Assembly: GCA_964432595.1 (NCBI GenBank)
Contig: CAYSOF010000022.1
Coordinates: 1 to 64,000, forward strand
DNA: 64,000 nt
Direction: 5' to 3'
From: DASYLJ01 sp964432595
Lineage (GTDB): Bacteria > Desulfobacterota > Binatia > DP-6
Under the pieces are notes generated by a model, which worked only from the letters and a program-made list of their open reading frames with translations, searched no databases and was not told the origin of the DNA. Positions 61,454-64,000 of the stretch are shown here, piece by piece. The position numbers were made by a program, and so were the translations under genes. Position 1 is the stretch's first letter; each line of letters begins with the position of its first letter.

Positions 61454-63586
61454 TCAACCCGAAATCGGGCAGACGCCGAGATTGTCGATGACGAGCGAGC
61501 GATCCGCGCCGTCGGTCAATCCGTCGCGATTGACGTCGTACCAGCTCGACGCGCCGTACGATTCGGCGAAGTATGCCCACAGCCCGACGTCCTGCGCGTC
61601 GACCATACCGTCGATGTTGCCGTCCCCGGTGCACTCGGGCGCCGAAGCCAGCAGCGCCGTGAGCTCCGCGGACAGCGCGTCGAACCGCGCCTGCTGTATC
61701 GGCGTGAGCGCGTCGAGCGGCAGCTCCTTGTCCGCCCGGTCGAGGAGCGGCACCGGCACCGCCTCGTCGATCTCGTAGAATTCGGTCTCCACCGTGTCGA
61801 CGCACGGCTCGTCCTGCGACACGTAGAGCCACGTCGTGTTCTGCACGACCTTGAAGACGTCGTCACGGACGGCCGCGGAGAAGTCCGGCGCGATGTCGTA
61901 CTGCACCTTGCCCTCTGCGGCGCGGTACGCGTTGACGTTGCAGCAGCGCTCGACGCCGGCGGATCCGGCCGTCGACGGGTCGTCGGCGCCGACGCCCCAC
62001 CACACGCCGTTGTTGTCTTCGCAGACGCTCTTCGACACCGGGATCTGCGTGCAGGTCGTCGAAATCACGCACGGGCCGTTGACCGCGCCGTTCGCCTGGA
62101 TGTTCTGCCCCACCTGCGTGAAGTTCGTCTTGCGGATGCTCGGCTGTTTCGGGTTGACGAGGTACGGCAGCATCGACTGCGAGTCGATCGGCCGCGGCAC
62201 CAGCGCGTGGACGTCGAGGCCCGCGATCTCGCCGAAGAGCTCGAAGAGGTCGGCGACGTTCACCATCGACGACACGACGCGATTCGGCCGCCGCACGAGC
62301 GGTCCCGCCGCGAGCATCGGCACCCACACGCCGGTCTGGTACGCGGTGCCCTTCGCACGCGTCGGATCGAACGGCACCTTGACCGAGTTCCCGAGCGACC
62401 CGTTGTCGCCGACGAGCACGATCATCGTGTCGGTACGCTTCGGGCGATAGACCAGCCGGCCCTTGCGCGTCCGCCGCGCGAGGCCGGTCTCGACGAGCAG
62501 CCGCGACAGCTCCGTGTCGAGGGACTCGATCATGAGATTCGTCAGCACGCGCTGGTCGACGACGTTGCCGCAGTCGAGGCCGCTCGCCACGTCGAGATCG
62601 GCGCTCGCTTCGTCGACGGGCGGCTGCATCACCGGCGTGTGCGCCGACGCGAACGACACCGTCGCCATCCACGGCCGGTTCGCCGGCCGCTCGCGGATCC
62701 ACGCGATCGCGTCGTCGACGGCCTGCGTCGCGCGGAACGTGCGCGCACGCGGATCGGTCGGGGGAACCTCCTCCGCCCGTCCGTCCGCGTAGTTGATGAC
62801 GTAAGGCGAAACCCAATGGCCGCTCAGCGTGTCGAAGTCGAGCGTGTCGGGCGGCGGCGACTGGCACGCCGCGTTCGGATCGAGGATACCGCCGCGGTCG
62901 CGGCAGATGCGCCCGGGCGGGACCGTGCCCCTGGCGGTGAGCACCTCGCACGACCCGTTCGGCATGTAGCAGGCGCCGGTATCGGCGCCGCCGGCGGCCG
63001 CGCCGCCGACGAACCCGCACGACCACGTGCCCGGCGCCGCGACGCCGCCCGCGGTGGTGTCGATCGACGACGGATCGCCGGTGTAGTCGAGCCAGCCCGC
63101 GAAGTGATCCCAGCCGAGCGCGTGCGGCATCGCGATGCCCGCCGGGTTGTGCTCCTGCAGGCCGAGGTGGAACTTCCCGAAGATCGCGCTCTCGTAGCCG
63201 CGCTCGTCGAGCACCTTCGGCACCGTCATCTCGAAGGGCGAGACCATCGAGTTCGCGAGGTCGTTCGGCCCGAGCGCGCCGTAGACGTTGGTGCGGAACG
63301 GATAGCGGCCTTCGAAGAAGACCGCGCGGCTCGTCGTGCACGCCGGCATTGCCCACGCATTGCGAAAGCTGACGCCCGCTCCCGCGATACGATCGATGCT
63401 CGGCGTGATCGGCGGCGTCGCGCCGCCGTAGCCGAACGCCCCCATCTGATCGATGCCGACGTCGTCCATGATGACGAACAGGATGTTCGGCGGGACGCCG
63501 GTCCGCCGCGGTTCGCGCACGGTCGCGTGCGCGGAAGCCAGCGTGATGGCGAGCAGGAGGATGGTCGTCGTCGTGCGCGAGAGCAT
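61454..63586 (-). CDS. secreted sulfatase with dockerin-like C-terminus
   Basis: 710-aa exported type I sulfatase-like hydrolase. The ATG at 63586 gives the signal peptide MLSRTTTTILLLAITLASAH; 25 upstream codons are unlikely. Metal site: NILFVIMDDVGIDQMG (D41, D42). The formylglycine motif is ACTTSRAVFFEGRYPFRT, with C83-T-T-S-R in place of C-X-P-S-R, so maturation to formylglycine is not assured. GKFHLG and VGDNGSLG complete the active site. Residues ~652-710 carry two EF-hand-like loops (GDGNIDGMVDAQDV; DVNRDGLTDGADRS), a dockerin-type calcium module. It could desulfate a polysaccharide together with the downstream glycosidase-like protein. Confidence 0.85.
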   Translation of the reverse strand: MLSRTTTTILLLAITLASAHATVREPRRTGVPPNILFVIMDDVGIDQMGAFGYGGATPPITPSIDRIAGAGVSFRNAWAMPACTTSRAVFFEGRYPFRTNVYGALGPNDLANSMVSPFEMTVPKVLDERGYESAIFGKFHLGLQEHNPAGIAMPHALGWDHFAGWLDYTGDPSSIDTTAGGVAAPGTWSCGFVGGAAAGGADTGACYMPNGSCEVLTARGTVPPGRICRDRGGILDPNAACQSPPPDTLDFDTLSGHWVSPYVINYADGRAEEVPPTDPRARTFRATQAVDDAIAWIRERPANRPWMATVSFASAHTPVMQPPVDEASADLDVASGLDCGNVVDQRVLTNLMIESLDTELSRLLVETGLARRTRKGRLVYRPKRTDTMIVLVGDNGSLGNSVKVPFDPTRAKGTAYQTGVWVPMLAAGPLVRRPNRVVSSMVNVADLFELFGEIAGLDVHALVPRPIDSQSMLPYLVNPKQPSIRKTNFTQVGQNIQANGAVNGPCVISTTCTQIPVSKSVCEDNNGVWWGVGADDPSTAGSAGVERCCNVNAYRAAEGKVQYDIAPDFSAAVRDDVFKVVQNTTWLYVSQDEPCVDTVETEFYEIDEAVPVPLLDRADKELPLDALTPIQQARFDALSAELTALLASAPECTGDGNIDGMVDAQDVGLWAYFAESYGASSWYDVNRDGLTDGADRSLVIDNLGVCPISG

Positions 63587-63682
63587 GCACGCTCCACGCT
63601 GCCCGACGCCGGCGTGAGTGTCTCGCAGCGCGCCCGACGGGACGCGCCGCGATGCCGTCAAGTTTCTGACCGGGCCGGGCGC

Positions 63683-64000
63683 TCAGGGGACGAACGGGTC
63701 GCCCATCGTGCCGCTCCACGTCCTGGTGCAGAACGGACAGCCCGGCGTCATGACCAACGGCAGCAGACTCCACGTCTGCGTGACGGCGAACGTGCCGTCG
63801 GGCTGCGGGACGCCGTCGATCCGAAGGTTCGCCTCGTAGAGTCCGCCCGGGCACGGGACCTGCGTCGGCGGTCCGATCGCGCTCTGCAGCCGGAACCCGG
63901 TGTTGTTCGTCGTCCCGCTGTAGTTGAACTGGACCAGCCCCATCGCCGTCAGCGCGCTCGCGCCGTTGCGTGAGATCGTGAGCAGGCTCTCGAACGCCGG
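63683..64000 (-). CDS. partial gene cut by the window edge, unknown
   Basis: The frame is open from the window end (64000) to a TGA at 63683, giving the last 105 residues of a protein whose start is outside. The visible part is beta-rich and small-residue-rich (VQFNYSGTTNNTGFRLQSAI) with two cysteine-containing stretches (VPCPGGLYEANLRIDG; MTPGCPFCTRTWSGTMGDP), resembling the C-terminus of a secreted protein. It is on the same strand as the sulfatase, 96 bp upstream, and may belong to the same transcript. No family is recognised. Confidence 0.5.
   Translation of the reverse strand, partial: PAFESLLTISRNGASALTAMGLVQFNYSGTTNNTGFRLQSAIGPPTQVPCPGGLYEANLRIDGVPQPDGTFAVTQTWSLLPLVMTPGCPFCTRTWSGTMGDPFVP

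Overview
This is a high-GC (about 70%) chromosomal window from a free-living bacterium, with 54 recognisable genes on both strands and no tRNA, rRNA, CRISPR array, insertion sequence or integrase that I could find. Two acyl-CoA dehydrogenases, a tandem-fused family III CoA-transferase, an SCP2-type thiolase, an HMG-CoA-synthase-like/DUF35 fusion, several TetR regulators and many large secreted proteins fit the soil and groundwater Deltaproteobacteria-like lineages, most likely Candidatus Binatota (Desulfobacterota_B). That placement is an inference from gene style, not a computed phylogeny.

0-8 kb: a peptide-type ABC operon (binding lipoprotein and two permeases, but no ATPase), a divergent membrane metallophosphoesterase, a small lipoprotein/membrane protein pair, and a TetR-acyl-CoA dehydrogenase operon. 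8-13 kb: two large secreted beta-solenoid proteins. 13-22 kb: tandem CoA-transferase, a coiled-coil protein, a secreted DUF1566 protein, a winged-helix regulator, and an ABC exporter-HlyD-TolC operon whose ABC ATPase is degenerate at every catalytic motif. 22-32 kb: cupin, amine oxidase-SppA-HAD operon, acyl-CoA dehydrogenase, asnS, small envelope proteins, L,D-transpeptidase, and a membrane thioredoxin-like gene facing a TetR gene across a clear operator. 32-45 kb: a very large secreted alpha/beta-hydrolase, a DUF3616 protein, YCII, DUF2236, an EamA transporter, thiolase, a receiver-PilB/GspE fusion ATPase and the HMGCS-DUF35 fusion. 44-59 kb: secreted solenoid protein-aroD-mscS, aldehyde dehydrogenase, two tandem beta-propeller paralogues, VOC protein, GT39-like glycosyltransferase with a TPR-like tail, molybdopterin oxidoreductase, pfkA, and a TetR/secreted hydrolase pair with twin operators. 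59-64 kb: a secreted glycosidase-like protein with a PKD domain, a sulfatase with a dockerin-like tail, and a gene cut by the window edge.

Three signals stand out. (1) A family of four 25-nt hairpins, each with 11-bp arms and a 3-nt loop. They share the core CCAAGAC/GTCTTGG, their outer base pairs co-vary, and all sit in the same sense orientation at the 3' end of a gene; one is embedded in the last codons of the metallophosphoesterase. (2) The secretion operon built around a pseudo-ATPase-like ABC protein. (3) A C-terminal domain of about 160 residues shared by two otherwise unrelated secreted proteins 50 kb apart. Convergent genes are packed very tightly, several sharing stop-codon bases such as CTAG, while many same-strand neighbours overlap by ATGA, GTGA or TTGA, indicating translational coupling.
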